Shown here piece by piece: positions 21,366 to 31,134 of a DNA stretch of 64,000 bases (position 1 is the first letter of the stretch; the number at the start of each line of letters is the position of its first letter). A program made the position numbers and the translations under genes. The notes below the pieces were generated by a model. It worked only from the letters and a program-made list of their open reading frames with translations. It was not told where the DNA came from and ran no database searches. Source of the stretch: Bradysia coprophila (lineage: Eukaryota; Arthropoda; Insecta; Diptera; Sciaridae); the NCBI RefSeq assembly GCF_014529535.1, contig NW_023503616.1:5008584-5072583 (forward strand), written 5' to 3'.

Positions 21366-22144
21366 AATTAACACGAATTATTTCCAATAAAATCAATGCC
21401 TTAGAACAGTTTATGTAAATCGCATAAAGTATTGACAGGATTTAGTTGAGGCTATTAAAAGATTAAAGTGAAATTTTATGGGTATTCCAGTAAACTCTCA
21501 CATTTTATGAATTTATATCAAACACACAGCAAGTTAAATTTAATGCATTATATAGATATTTATATATTGTGTATATACATATATGCATGCACAAAAATAC
21601 AATCGTTAGGCTTCAATTAACGGTAATCGTGAGAAACGTAAATCGGAGACATAAATCTCGAAAATTTAAGGTATACCTTACAAAAGGCTCCCTAAACTGT
21701 AAGATCAACAAATTTTCATTGACTTTTTTCTGAGACGATATTGTTTCTAAAACTTAACAACTATTGGTGTGTTTGATTTGCCTCTACCACGTTGAAATGT
21801 TCCGTCAAAGTAAATTGGACTAGCCGGATTTTCAGAACATTCAATTTTTCTTATAAACTATACAAACTGCGGTGATGTACTTCGTAAAATCGATTCTGCT
21901 CTTTCTTTTTGTCAAAGTATTTTCTACAGACTAGTGCAAAATCTCTTACTTCATAATGGTTACTTCGACAAAAAGAAGGAGCAGATTTTCCTTTTTAAGA
22001 CTGCATTAGAGAGAGAGAGAGCTCAATATTTGCTGTCGTTGTAACATCGACACCGTCCTTCGAACATTCTCATTTAATAAGATTTTGGCTCAAAGCTGAA
22101 TATTAAATTTTCATTTAAGCCATTTCAAAACGTAGTATTAGACC
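21366..22144. other. Noncoding stretch upstream of the opsin
   Basis: No gene. A dispersed-repeat motif ATCTCTTACTTCAT is present near 21941 and a short GA run near 22011. The right edge is the ATTAGACC flank of the next element. Confidence 0.5.
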
Positions 22145-22802
22145 ACGGCAGAGTAAAGTAACCCAGGCGAGAGCAGTCGATGGGTTGTGATTTTCGCCAT
22201 CTTGTTTTTGGCAAAAATTGCATGTATGTAGAAAGACTAACAGATGACGCTAGGAGTAACTCTATGATAAATTTGAATATTTGTATGGAGGATGTGAGAT
22301 TTTTCTGAATCTAAAAGTTTTGGAGTGCGGAAATCAAAGTTTTTGATTTTTCTTGTTAAAATTAAAATGTTTTCTGTCGTATAAAAATAGTTCCGCATGA
22401 AATTTCAAGAAAAAATAATTATTCACTGGAACTATTTTTAAACGATGCAGAACGTTTTATTTATAACGAGAAAAATCAAAAACCTCCATTTCCGTACTCC
22501 AAAATTTTTAAATTCAGAAAAATCTTACATCCTCCATACAAATATTCAAATTTATCATAGAGTTACTCGCAACGCCATCTGATTTCCCCTGATTTCCCCT
22601 CTCGTTGAACGAAACTATATCACAACCCATTTTGACGAGAGTCCTAAATTCATAAGGCCAAAGTATAGGTGATTTTGGTGCAAAACGCTCGCTAACACAA
22701 ATGCATGAAACTAATACGTAAACGATTACAACAGCATTGAGGTCCCTCCTTTGAATGTATTTTCGTCGTCTTCTCCTGCCTGGTTTACTTTACTCTGTCG
22801 TC
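22145..22802. mobile_element. 658-bp foldback element with near-perfect 8-bp target duplication
   Basis: CAGAGTAAAGTAACCCAGGC near the left end and GCCTGGTTTACTTTACTCTG near the right end are inverse. The arms continue inward (GGAGTAACTCTATGATAAAT against ATTTATCATAGAGTTACTCG, and the CCTCCATACAAATATTC block). Flanks are ATTAGACC (22137-22144) and ATTAGACT (22803-22810). There is no reading frame. Confidence 0.75.
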
Positions 22803-24801
22803 ATTAGACTTAAAGAAAGAAAAAAAGAGAATCGTTGAGAAAAAAGATTACGTACGACACGTATATAGTGTGGTAAGGAAGTTATACACCAGACACGTAA
22901 ATTTTGCAAACATCCGTTACTCTGACATATACGAAGTGCTTTTTAACGTTACAATTGCGCAACGGACTATTTGTAACATTAGCACTATCCCACAGCGCGA
23001 AGCTATTATACTAATCGCGAGCCATTCGTCTGACGTATTTCGACAAATCAGAAAACAACGCAAAAAGGCCAAATCTCTGTCGTCGTAAGTCAAAATTACG
23101 TTAAACCGATCAAAATCAAATTGTCTAAGTCGCGTTATCCCTAAAGAACCTAGAGACACCGTTTCGTCCAGCAATTCTCAAAACTCACTAGTTCATTTGG
23201 TTTGAGGCGAATCCGAGGTTTCAGTACCTACCATTTGTAAACATGACCTTTTTTGAAGTGATTCTTTTACTTTTTTTGCTAACTTTACTTGGAGTTCTTG
23301 AACTGTAAGCTACAAACATGCACTTATCTCAGAAGAAATTCATAAGTTTTTTTCGATACTCCATTTTTGTTTCGAAGTAAAAATCTAAAAAATAAGAAAC
23401 GTGTTTCTCAATAATTTACAAATCTAGGCCTGTTCTAGGCACATTTTCTGAAATCTGACTGTTTCTGACCAATGTAAAAAAAAATTCTAAAACCCTTCCG
23501 TTGCTCACGAATTTCCTACAATCTGCCATATTTCACACCAATTTAGTTGCATTTTTAAATTGCTGCTAGAATATGACTCGATTTCAACTTAATTTCGTTT
23601 TTTTAATACTCCTGGTTTACTCCTTATTTTATGCATATAAAAACATAAAAATTCGCAATCATAATGCTAAAGCTTCCTTAATTCCTAAATATGGAGTCGA
23701 ATTTTTGACTACGAGGACTAGTCAACTATATCATTCGAATGCTGTAGAAACTATGTAGCTTTAGAAATAGCTGCGCAGCGAAATTTTTTCCGTAAAATTT
23801 GACCACATCTGTCAAGTTTTGCTAAAATTTAACAATATTTTAGAAAAAAGAGGACAAAAGAGGACGTTGTGTGAAAAAAGTGATGTTCTTAGAATTTTTA
23901 CAAAAAAGAAGAATTAGACGAAAAAAGAGGACATGTCCTCTAAAAAGAGGACGAATGGCAACCCTAATCGTATCTGCTCAAGGAACGAACGTCAGACTGT
24001 TCTTTCCCATCTAAACGCTTATACCCTGTCGGTTCGCTAATGTGATGAGCCCGATAAATCAAATCGTCATTGTAGAACTTTAAACGATAAGAGGACACAT
24101 TTAAGTACAACAACAATATCAACTGTAAGTTTCATGTATTAATTTCATTCAATCAACAGCGGTATGTTAATTTGTACATGATTTTTCAATTGCTATTCAT
24201 TATCAACGTGCACACACTAGCATGAATTTGGATATTTATATTAATTATACTAGCTCTCGTCATCGATAATTAAACACAAATAAAATTTCTCTGGTCATTT
24301 CTTGATTTCAATTTAGCAGAAGTAAATAAAGAAAGAAAAAACGTAACTGAGAGAATCATTAACCATACCATATAACACCTCTGCCATATTCGTGGCTATG
24401 GTTATACACCTGGGTTTTTATTCGTATTTGATATGGTTTTGGTTGATTGGTCCTCATCATCAGTTTTAGCTTAAATATATACAATCTGAGAAATTGGTTT
24501 CATATCAATTATTTTAATGTATATCAAAATAATTCAGACTACATTACATTGTCTAATCCATAGCGATATTCGAATCAAATGAAGAATTATGTAAAATACA
24601 CACAAAAAACAACAAAACGAAAATGTAAATTACTCTATCCGAATCAAATAAAAATGCTTTAAAAATGTTTTTTTTTTCGCTTTAATTTAAATGGTAAATA
24701 ATGCTTCCACATTCCCTTTCTTCATTGATTGGTTCAATACTATTGGTATAATATTGATTGGTACAGTTGATTGAAGTCGGATGTTGTAGCTGAGAAAGTC
24801 T
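22803..24801. other. Noncoding stretch upstream of the 827-aa gene
   Basis: No gene is supported. Around 23850-23960 there are repeated AAAAAGAGGAC units ending GAATGGCAACCCT, which looks like a decayed transposon end. Confidence 0.45.
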
Positions 24802-24808
24802 TATAAAA
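24802..24808 (+). promoter_or_regulatory. TATA box of the 827-aa secreted-protein gene
   Basis: TATAAAA sits 46 bp before the ATG at 24848. An initiator-like TTACAGT about 30 bp downstream would give a leader of only about 12 bases, which also explains why TTACAG there need not be a splice acceptor. Confidence 0.5.
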
Positions 24809-24847
24809 GCGAAAATTGTTCTTTATTTCGTTACAGTATCTCTTAAA

Positions 24848-27331
24848 ATGAGTTCGATTTACAATGTGATATTGGTGATCGCTGCGCAATGGATTTGTCA
24901 AGGAATAACAGTGCAATCGTCAAATCAAAATAAAGTGTTTCTATTTCTACCGAAAACTACACCATTGCCACCGCAATTGGCATATAATGTGCAAGGAACA
25001 AAACCTAATGATCCGATTTACAAACGAAATGAACATTTAGACAAAAGTGCATCGACACATAACGGTGGTGTGTTAAGTGTTATCAAAGCTCCATACTCCG
25101 AACGGACGCGACCGACAAATAACGTGCAAAAATCTAAATTTGGATTCGTACAGAATCAACAATATCCGAAATTAGTTGCAAGTCCAAATCAACAACTGGT
25201 GTACCGATCGAATATAAACAATGCGCCACCTCCGGCATCGTATAACTTTCAACATTATTATGGACCGATAACTCCCGACAGTATTGTACGAGCTACTCCA
25301 CCTCCAGAGCGAAGACCTGGTAGAACGGCACCTCCTCCTTCCGATAAAGTAACATTTCAAGTGAATATGCTGGAACGAAACTATCGTGCTCAACAAGATT
25401 TTGAGCAACGCAACCGAGATCCACATTATAGAAGTCAAGCCATACGACAAGTTCAATCACCAGTTCTTACAACCGAAACACCGAGAAATCACAAAGTCCT
25501 TAGATCGAAGATCAACCAATTGAAAAAGTCTCAGCGCGAACATTTTAATGTTGACGAAGACGAGCATCCAGCTCAAAGAAGCAATAGTGACGACGTAGAA
25601 GATATTACACAAAGAAGCCAACATAAACACAATAATTTTAATCAATTTCGTGATCAAGAATCCCATTTTGACCGATTGAAAAAACATAATCGTGGACACT
25701 CCGCAAGCTATGAGGAAGATGAACCAAAACATGCGAATTTCTTTGAAGAAATTGAAGACGAAGCGAAACTTTTAAATCATGCAGACTTCGTCACACCGGC
25801 CAGTTATCAGAATTATAATAACGATCATGAGGAACACTTTACCATACCAAATTTCCAAAAATATAAGAATTACGACGATGACGATACCGATGATCAGTCG
25901 TCCAAGTACAGTTTCCATGATAGCAATGATGATGGTGATCGAGAAACATTCAATCCATACGAGAAAAATATCGATTCTTATGGAAATTTGAAGTCATACA
26001 TTTCAAACGAGGAAGTGAAAGAATTCGATAAATATTTACGCAGCACTCCACGCTATGTGGGCCCGAAGAAAAAGCAACGAACTGAAGTTGAAAACCGAAA
26101 TGGGTATAACGATCGTTCTGATAAGGGTGACGATGTCGATTTCGTACCCTATAAAATGTTAGCATCCGTTAGACATTCCGAAAAATATGTACATCAGCCG
26201 AAAGACCTAGCTAACCCATTGTTGAAAGAAAGAATTTTGGAAAAAGGTGGACATGTGGTGTATACGGAACAAGGATACGAAGACAATCAATACGACCATG
26301 GAAATGAAGAGAAATTTGCTAATGTTAAACATCGTAGACGTAGACATGTCAGTGCAGATAAGTTTCCATTTTATTACTCATCTACGAAACACATTCCAAA
26401 ACAGTCAGCCATACGATATGCAGAAAATGGACAACATCTGCGTAATGGAAGAACATCACTCTACAGCACAAAACGTAAGACTTGTGACGATGTAGAATTC
26501 GACGCAACAAATGTTAATGACAAGGAAACAGATTTGAAATCTAAAAAACGGTTGACTGGACTCGAAGACAAAATTGATTGCTTAAAGGAAAAATTGTTCG
26601 GAGCTGAGCCCTTGAATAATCCAATATTTCAAGAACATTTTGTTGATGAAGTTTTGCCCGTCGTTAAGCCCCGTCGAGTAAGAAGTAACTTGGAAGAAGA
26701 ACCGTATAGCACCTTGGTCAACGTATTCGATGACGTTACGAGTAACATTGAACAACTGTCGTCTTCAAATGCAAGAAAAGATCAGGCGCCTAGTGAATCC
26801 AGTGTAGACTATGTCGTCTTTCCGCCATATGTTGATCTAGCCAATTCAAAAATGAGTTCAGAAAACACCACAATTCTCGATATTATTTCAAATGTAACAT
26901 CGAACCATGAGAAGCCACCAGTAGTAATATTAATGGAAGAGCAAGAATACGCACAAATGAACAAAAATGATTCCAAGGCGAAATACACGCAATTCTTCAA
27001 ATATCCTCAAAGTGATGGAACAGAAGTGTTCATTTTCGACATTTCCAAATTCATTCCGAAATTTGTCCTACCGCCAAGCGATGACGATTATGATTCCGGA
27101 GAAAGTATAACCACAGAGCTACTAGACACTACAACTAAAGCACCAAAGAAAGCAACCAGAATGAAGGAAAAGATGCGACGAAATCGAAAAAAGACATTGG
27201 ACTGGAATCCGAACAAACATTTACCTAGACGGAATACAAATATTCTGAGGGAAGGAATTCAATTGGCGAAGCAACCTTACATATTGCCCGGATCGTATGA
27301 TCTTCACGAACACGGATTTTCCTTTCGATGA
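24848..27331 (+). CDS. Large secreted acidic protein, family not recognised
   Basis: A single 827-codon exon. Residues 1-19 (MSSIYNVILVIAAQWICQG) form a signal peptide. The following approximately 480 residues are hydrophilic, rich in Asn, His, Asp, Glu and Lys, with Pro-rich patches (TTPLPPQ, TAPPPSD) and look disordered. A furin-like RRRRH lies near 495. A more ordered part follows with the only two cysteines outside the signal peptide, in KTCDDVEF (about 545) and KIDCLKEKLFGAEPLNNPIF (about 576), which may form a small disulfide-linked domain. The C-terminus is basic and then ends GSYDLHEHGFSFR. There is no membrane segment, so it should be secreted, perhaps processed at basic sites. The coding sequence is clearly maintained, since 2.5 kb stay open in AT-rich DNA. 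I cannot name it. Confidence 0.85.
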   Translation: MSSIYNVILVIAAQWICQGITVQSSNQNKVFLFLPKTTPLPPQLAYNVQGTKPNDPIYKRNEHLDKSASTHNGGVLSVIKAPYSERTRPTNNVQKSKFGFVQNQQYPKLVASPNQQLVYRSNINNAPPPASYNFQHYYGPITPDSIVRATPPPERRPGRTAPPPSDKVTFQVNMLERNYRAQQDFEQRNRDPHYRSQAIRQVQSPVLTTETPRNHKVLRSKINQLKKSQREHFNVDEDEHPAQRSNSDDVEDITQRSQHKHNNFNQFRDQESHFDRLKKHNRGHSASYEEDEPKHANFFEEIEDEAKLLNHADFVTPASYQNYNNDHEEHFTIPNFQKYKNYDDDDTDDQSSKYSFHDSNDDGDRETFNPYEKNIDSYGNLKSYISNEEVKEFDKYLRSTPRYVGPKKKQRTEVENRNGYNDRSDKGDDVDFVPYKMLASVRHSEKYVHQPKDLANPLLKERILEKGGHVVYTEQGYEDNQYDHGNEEKFANVKHRRRRHVSADKFPFYYSSTKHIPKQSAIRYAENGQHLRNGRTSLYSTKRKTCDDVEFDATNVNDKETDLKSKKRLTGLEDKIDCLKEKLFGAEPLNNPIFQEHFVDEVLPVVKPRRVRSNLEEEPYSTLVNVFDDVTSNIEQLSSSNARKDQAPSESSVDYVVFPPYVDLANSKMSSENTTILDIISNVTSNHEKPPVVILMEEQEYAQMNKNDSKAKYTQFFKYPQSDGTEVFIFDISKFIPKFVLPPSDDDYDSGESITTELLDTTTKAPKKATRMKEKMRRNRKKTLDWNPNKHLPRRNTNILREGIQLAKQPYILPGSYDLHEHGFSFR

Positions 27332-28583
27332 TGTTAATTAGCATTTTGTGAGATCTGTTGTAAAGTTTAATATTTTTTTATTTTTGTTTTGAGTCGTTAA
27401 GTTTTTCTTTATTTTTCTTTGATTTGTTACTGCCGATAGGATTAGAGATGATGTTAAATAAAAATACAAACGAAAAGTTAATTCTATTTTGTATGCTTTG
27501 AATCTCTCGTAATATGACTATCGAATCTGTTACTTCATTAGTTGAAAATTACCAATGCTGTTTCGTGCAAAATCTTTTACTTCATTAGTTTTTACATACA
27601 ATATACTATAAAAAAGGGTCTTTGCCAGAGCTCATCACTTATTTTTATTATCGTTGTTGCTAACATATGAAGTTTTTTTTTTATTTTGTATTTCGAGCAA
27701 CTTTGAACGCTTTGAAGAGCGCGACTTTTAAACCCCACTGGGACTGGCTCGGCTTATGGGCGGTTTCTAATTCAGTCGAGCCGGAGACAATTTGAATTTT
27801 TGATATTTTTCTCAGGTTTCTGGTGGTTTTGGGTTTTTAAAGTCTGCATTCGGGCTGGCTCGGGTCTAGCGGGTTTCCGAAAAAGAAATAGACGCAGATG
27901 AACTGGAGCTACTAAACTGTAAATTTGACCGGTCTAAACTAATCTACGTTTGAACCGAAGTCTACAAACATTGTAGTTTAGTTAAGAGAAAGCTTTGAAT
28001 CTGATTACTTTTGATATTTAGGCTATTCTAATGAGCGTATTACTTTTGATAAAAAGAGAAATATTAGCTAGTCCATACAAATTTTAGGACTAAAGGATTT
28101 AATAAAATAAGGCTTTTTACGTTACTGAAAGCTTTTTAATCACAACATTACGATTATTTCTGTGTGAAGGTATCTTCGTTTGAAATACAGGTTGTTCACC
28201 TTTACAAAACACAATTTTGTCAGAGTTTTGGAAGTCACCGATGTTACCAGTTAATTAAGTGATTCCCAAAATATTATATCTTGGCGAAAAAATTTGAATT
28301 CATTGGTGTTAAATAGAATTGTAGACTACGTACCTACTTGTTCAAGCAGAAGACATTTGACTACGAAATGGTAATTTTAATTTGACGAGTGTGAAGTGTG
28401 AAGGCAAGACGAACCAAAAATTACATCAAGTGTCATCACTTAATGAATGATTTCCCTTCGCTAGTAAATTGTAATTGTATGATCTGAATATTGTTTTTGA
28501 CTAGTGGAATCGTAGCCCTGTCATCGTGACAACCTATAAACTTCCTACTAGTCAAAATAAAAAGTCCAAAAAATGCCTATTGA
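27332..28583. other. Noncoding stretch with a dispersed repeat copy
   Basis: The 3' untranslated region of the preceding gene lies at the start (AATAAAA near 27458). A copy of the TTACTTCATT repeat occupies about 27523-27671. Confidence 0.5.
27523..27671 (+). repeat. Dispersed TTACTTCATT repeat
   Basis: It starts GAATCTGTTACTTCATTAG, holds a second TTTTACTTCATTAG inside, and ends with TATTATCGTTGTTGCTAACA. The same start/end pair recurs near 55090-55200 and inverted near 63713-63882. Confidence 0.55.
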
Positions 28584-29007
28584 CAAAGCACCAAGCAGGG
28601 TAATAGAAAAAAATAAAGTAGGTAATTTTGGCAGTGTCAAATGTCATTTTTATTTTATAAGATTTTTACACTCTTAAAAATGCGGTAAGAGCCAAGATAT
28701 GTTCGAAAAATAGGCACGAACGTTCTTTCAATGAAAATATGATCACTGAAATGTACATTATTTTAACAAATAATCTAACATCACGTTAGCAGTCTGCATG
28801 CAAATAACTAAATTACGTAACTGAATGTAAATTCTTTAATAAAAGTTAAATGAAAACCCTTCGCAGTAACCACTTTTTCGTTTTCAAATTTGCCTCCAAT
28901 GCGGCATCTCACGGCGACTCCTGTCTAATATAATGTAAATGGCAACTCGTACTAAAAACTACTCTATTTGACACCAAAAAATCTCTATTACCCTGCTAGG
29001 TGCTTTG
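28584..29007. mobile_element. 424-bp MITE with 7-bp target duplication
   Basis: CAAAGCACCAAGCAGGGTAA at the left and TTACCCTGCTAGGTGCTTTG at the right are inverse with one mismatch. CTATTGA flanks both sides (28577-28583 and 29008-29014). There is no coding capacity. Confidence 0.8.
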
Positions 29008-29014
29008 CTATTGA

Positions 29015-30244
29015 GAATATACTATATTACTTCTATAGTTCTACTATTAGAATTAGCCAGATCTCATGTTTTGTTTTTGTCGTCGCTATCGATAACAGAT
29101 GACTGACCGTTTTTAAAACGTTATTTATTGTAAACATTGTTAGAGTTAACGAGATAATTACATCATTGTTAAATGTTAAAGCACAAATGAAATTGAAACT
29201 GAATCTTACCGTGAAACTGCGTAATAATTTTCAGTTCGTTTTCATTTCGTACAATACACAACAACTATATCAATATTATAGTTGAACAACCTTTTATAAG
29301 AGATGATTGCATATTTCAATACAAGAAGCTAGCTGCTCACTCAACCGAATACGTCACCGCATCATAAAATTGAATTGACCCCCGTTTGCATACAAACGGT
29401 TCGAAACGTTCTTATTATAATTATAATGTGTAAACATATATATAAAGATAGATAGAGGTATAATATCTTTGTAGCAAAGGCATTGACCTAGTAAATTTGA
29501 TTTTTCGTGCTTCATGTTCGTTTTCAGAATAACGATGCGTTTGTCTTTTTCGGAAAGGTAAAGAACAGAAATGTTCTAAATGAAAAAAAAAACTAAAATC
29601 TAAATTCCTATTGTTATGCCAATAAAAGCGCTAATTAAAACATTTGTAGGAAATTATCAAGTTAATTGTAAAAATGCATTGTATCGATCACATTAGTGTG
29701 ATGGGAACTCTTGAAAAAATAACAAAATGTAAGCTACTAGAATGTCTGCAATAATATAACGTTAGTTAATGTTGAGCGTAGCGTATATTATGTTCTTCGT
29801 GCACGAGTATTTACATAACACGTAAAATAAGAAAAACAATTCTTCGATGTCAGGGTCGCCAGATGCATGCATATACGTCAATATATACAATATGCGTTGC
29901 ATTATATTGTATAAAAAATGATGAATGAAAACATTTTCGAGATCAATTTTGCAGTAGTTTTCTTCAACATCCATTGTTTCGTTACACAAAAAAACTTTTA
30001 TTTAAAAATTTTTTGTCAGCCGCACAAAATAACAAAAATTAAAAACAATATTTATTTTAACTGTGTATTGTAAGGTGAAGCTATTGTACTTGGCAAAAAG
30101 ACTCTGCTGTTTGGGAAAACCATTAAAATTATAATCTCATCGCACTTAACGTATATACTGAATCTCCTACTTTAAAGACAACTTCTTCTAATACATCCGC
30201 TGTAGAAGAAGCCGTAGGGACGAGTATGTTGAGAGGGTTTGAAA
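29015..30244. other. AT-rich noncoding stretch
   Basis: No gene. GTCGCTATCGATAACAGATG near 29081 matches the end of the TTACTTCATT dispersed repeat. Confidence 0.5.
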
Positions 30245-30510
30245 GTTTTAAACGATAGTGAATAGTCCCTGGACAAATGGCTTTCCAATGCCAAAATATA
30301 AAAAATATAGTTTCTTCGGGAAACTTTCAGAGTTTTGAATTCTGAACAAAAGTCTCCTTGGACGCAACTTGGTGTGAAATACAGGGTGGTCCCTTTTAAA
30401 TGCCAAAGTACGAAAAATAAAAGTATATCCGCTACGGGGAATCGTAAGAGCCTTAAACTCTGAGCAACTCCTGGTGGCCAACATGTGAAATACAGGGTGG
30501 TCCGTAAGTT
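30245..30510. repeat. Diverged tandem repeat with ACAGGGTGGTCC boundaries
   Basis: Two to three units of about 115 bp each contain AATGCCAAA(A/G)TA, a TCTGAGCAA/TCTGAACAA stretch and end with GTGAAATACAGGGTGGTCC (at about 30372 and 30486). ACAGGGTGGTCC resembles a transposon terminus. Reading frames on the minus strand here are repeat artefacts. Confidence 0.6.
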
Positions 30511-30763
30511 CCGCCAAAGATGAAACATGTTAAAATTTTAGTTTCATTCGACAATTTTTGGTGTAAATTTCATTGTAGTTGGAACTATTTTTTCGTAAAT
30601 GACCTAAATGTTTTCTTTTGAAGCTTAGGGATGTTGTGGTACTAGTTGAATCGGCTTTCTATCTCTACAGCCAGAGTAAATTAAAAGCAAAATTATTTTT
30701 AGTATAAGTGTTTTACATTTTCATTCATCACAATGAAGTAATAGATCATATAGTATAGTATTT

Positions 30764-30886
30764 TACATGACTAGGGATAAAAAGATGAAAAGTAGAGTTT
30801 TCGTGTGAATTTTGTTGATCCGAGGCGAAGCCGAGGTCAATAAACACACGAAAACGAGACTTTCCATTTTTATCCCGAGTTATGTA
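30764..30886. repeat. Hairpin 3: arms around a CCGAGGCGAAGCCGAGG loop
   Basis: TACATGACTAGGGATAAAAA ... TTTTCGTGTG is mirrored by CACACGAAAA ... TTTTTATCCCGAGTTATGTA. The loop contains CCGAGGCGAAGCCGAGG. Confidence 0.8.
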
Positions 30887-30891
30887 ATGGA

Positions 30892-30967
30892 TTTTACATG
30901 CTAAGGGCGTCGAAAGAAGTGCTTAAAACATGAAAAGTACGGTTTTCGACGCATGTAGCATGTAAAA
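30892..30967. repeat. 75-bp palindromic module, copy 2 (inverted)
   Basis: TTTTACATGCTAAGGGCGTC and TTTCGACGCATGTAGCATGT form the arms around GTGCTTAAAACATGAAAAGT. It is the inverse of 4714-4791 and directly follows hairpin 3. Confidence 0.75.
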
Positions 30968-31134
30968 ACTGTTAATATGCTTGCTGTCTGTGACAGGTTT
31001 AAACGGATACCCAAAACGGTGAAGTCCGATTATCGTCGCATAGCATTAAACAAAGTCTGTATATCAAAAATAGTAACTTCAGAAGTAAAATGCGTCACTA
31101 TAAGCCATATCAGTTTTTACCCTTTAAGGGGATT

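Noticed and set aside
30172..30528. Two overlapping minus-strand frames of 89 and 118 codons
   Set aside because: They lie in the ACAGGGTGGTCC tandem repeat and carry no motif or splice structure.
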